The position numbers and the translations under genes are program-made. Below the pieces are notes generated by a model. It worked only from the letters and a program-made list of their open reading frames with translations. It did no database searches and was not told the origin of the DNA. From Candidatus Omnitrophota bacterium (lineage in GTDB: Bacteria; Omnitrophota; Gorgyraeia; JAFGHF01): a DNA stretch of 6,520 nt. Location: NCBI GenBank assembly GCA_018899075.1, contig JAHIIS010000063.1:1-6520 (forward strand), in the 5' to 3' direction. This document shows, piece by piece, positions 5,928 through 6,520 of this stretch. Position 1 is the first letter of the stretch. Each line of letters starts with the position of its first letter.

Positions 5928-6520
5928 AAAAGAATTTTCGCTGGAAGAAGACAAGATACGCAGCCTTACAAACTGCCGGGCGAGCTGTTTTAGGGATAAT
6001 TATTTGCGCTGCGGCAATTTCTACTGTCTACATCGGCAGAAAACCCTACGGCGAAGGACTTAAAGAAGGTGATATCTCTTTAAGGACAATCTATGCGCCG
6101 ATAGATTTTCAATATCACGTAGGCATAGACAAAGAAAAAACGAAAGAGGAGCGCCAAAAAGCAACCGAAGCGGTAGACGAAGTCTACGAAATAAAAACGC
6201 AAACCAACCAGGGCCTGCTTGAGAAGCTCGATAAGTTCTTTAGCCGGATTATCCTTGTTCAAAATCTAAAAGAAATCGAAGAAGAGGAAAAAGCGGAAAG
6301 AGTCAAAAGCGGCTTAGAGATTGATATCTCCGTCCTTGACTTAAAGGCCTTCCTGGCTGATTCCAAACCGCAAGAGACAAGGACCAAAAGCAAGACTCTG
6401 CTGAAAGAACTTCTCTCTAAAGGGATAATTTCGGAGAGCCTCAAGGAAAGAATAGCTAAGTCCGGACGAAAATATGTTGTGTTAAAGATAGATCCGGCGC
6501 AAGAAACAAAGGTCTCCATA
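5924..6520 (+). CDS. 7TMR-HD family membrane phosphohydrolase, N-terminal part (3' end outside window)
   Basis: The frame is open from ATG 5924 to the window edge (199 codons), so the gene is truncated by the window. The N-terminus is basic, followed by a transmembrane helix at about residues 20-38 (AVLGIIICAAAISTVYIG). The extracytoplasmic domain of 7TMR-HD (PgpH/YqfF) proteins follows: the characteristic GDISLRTIYAPIDFQY (49-64), then a charged helix with ERQKATEAVDEVYEI. The seven-helix membrane region and cytoplasmic HD domain would lie downstream and cannot be seen. Studied relatives such as Listeria PgpH hydrolyse cyclic-di-AMP; that activity is inferred here only from the family. The ATG overlaps the phoH stop by 4 nt. 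AGGGA at 5908-5912 is 11 nt upstream, so coupled translation is likely. Position after phoH strongly supports the call. Confidence 0.88.
   Translation, partial: MKKNFRWKKTRYAALQTAGRAVLGIIICAAAISTVYIGRKPYGEGLKEGDISLRTIYAPIDFQYHVGIDKEKTKEERQKATEAVDEVYEIKTQTNQGLLEKLDKFFSRIILVQNLKEIEEEEKAERVKSGLEIDISVLDLKAFLADSKPQETRTKSKTLLKELLSKGIISESLKERIAKSGRKYVVLKIDPAQETKVSI

Overview
The window is a compact stretch of bacterial chromosome with moderate GC. Every gene is on the + strand, and nothing in it is mobile, phage-like or CRISPR-like. The proteins are bacterial housekeeping types: bacterial DnaE, HU, cold-shock protein, HisRS, bacterial-type AspRS, PhoH and a 7TMR-HD protein. A lipobox-bearing LysM protein points to a cell with peptidoglycan and probably an outer membrane. 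My impression is an uncultured, PVC-like or Omnitrophota-like lineage. That is a low-confidence guess from protein style; no rRNA or other marker is present to place it.

Layout. (1) 1-984 is the 3' end of dnaE, cut by the window edge. (2) 985-1165 is an intergenic stretch with two adjacent inverted repeats. The second is a long terminator-like hairpin whose right arm runs into the -35 box of a near-consensus sigma70 promoter. (3) 1166-1658 is a two-gene unit, an HU/IHF-family protein followed by a cold-shock protein, ending in a hairpin plus T-run at 1688-1722. (4) From 1747 to the window end is a tightly packed cluster: hisS, aspS, a LysM lipoprotein gene, phoH, and the start of a 7TMR-HD (PgpH/YqfF-like) gene. 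Junctions are a 1-nt overlap, a 2-nt gap, a 1-nt gap and a 4-nt overlap. No internal promoter or terminator is visible, so it reads as one operon that probably continues past the window (phoH and 7TMR-HD genes are commonly followed by ybeY).

The genes cover replication (DnaE), nucleoid and RNA chaperoning (HU, Csp), tRNA charging (HisRS, AspRS), cell-wall contact (LysM lipoprotein), RNA or ribosome-linked ATPase activity (PhoH) and probable cyclic-di-AMP turnover (HD protein).

I did not find a new multi-gene system. The most unusual item is the aspartyl-tRNA synthetase. It is clearly bacterial in sequence but only 466 residues long, because the GAD insertion domain of bacterial AspRS is cleanly missing. 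It also carries the His/Gly pair associated with non-discriminating AspRS. A second item is a Gln-to-His change at a conserved active-site position of HisRS. Both rest on alignment from memory and need a proper alignment to confirm.
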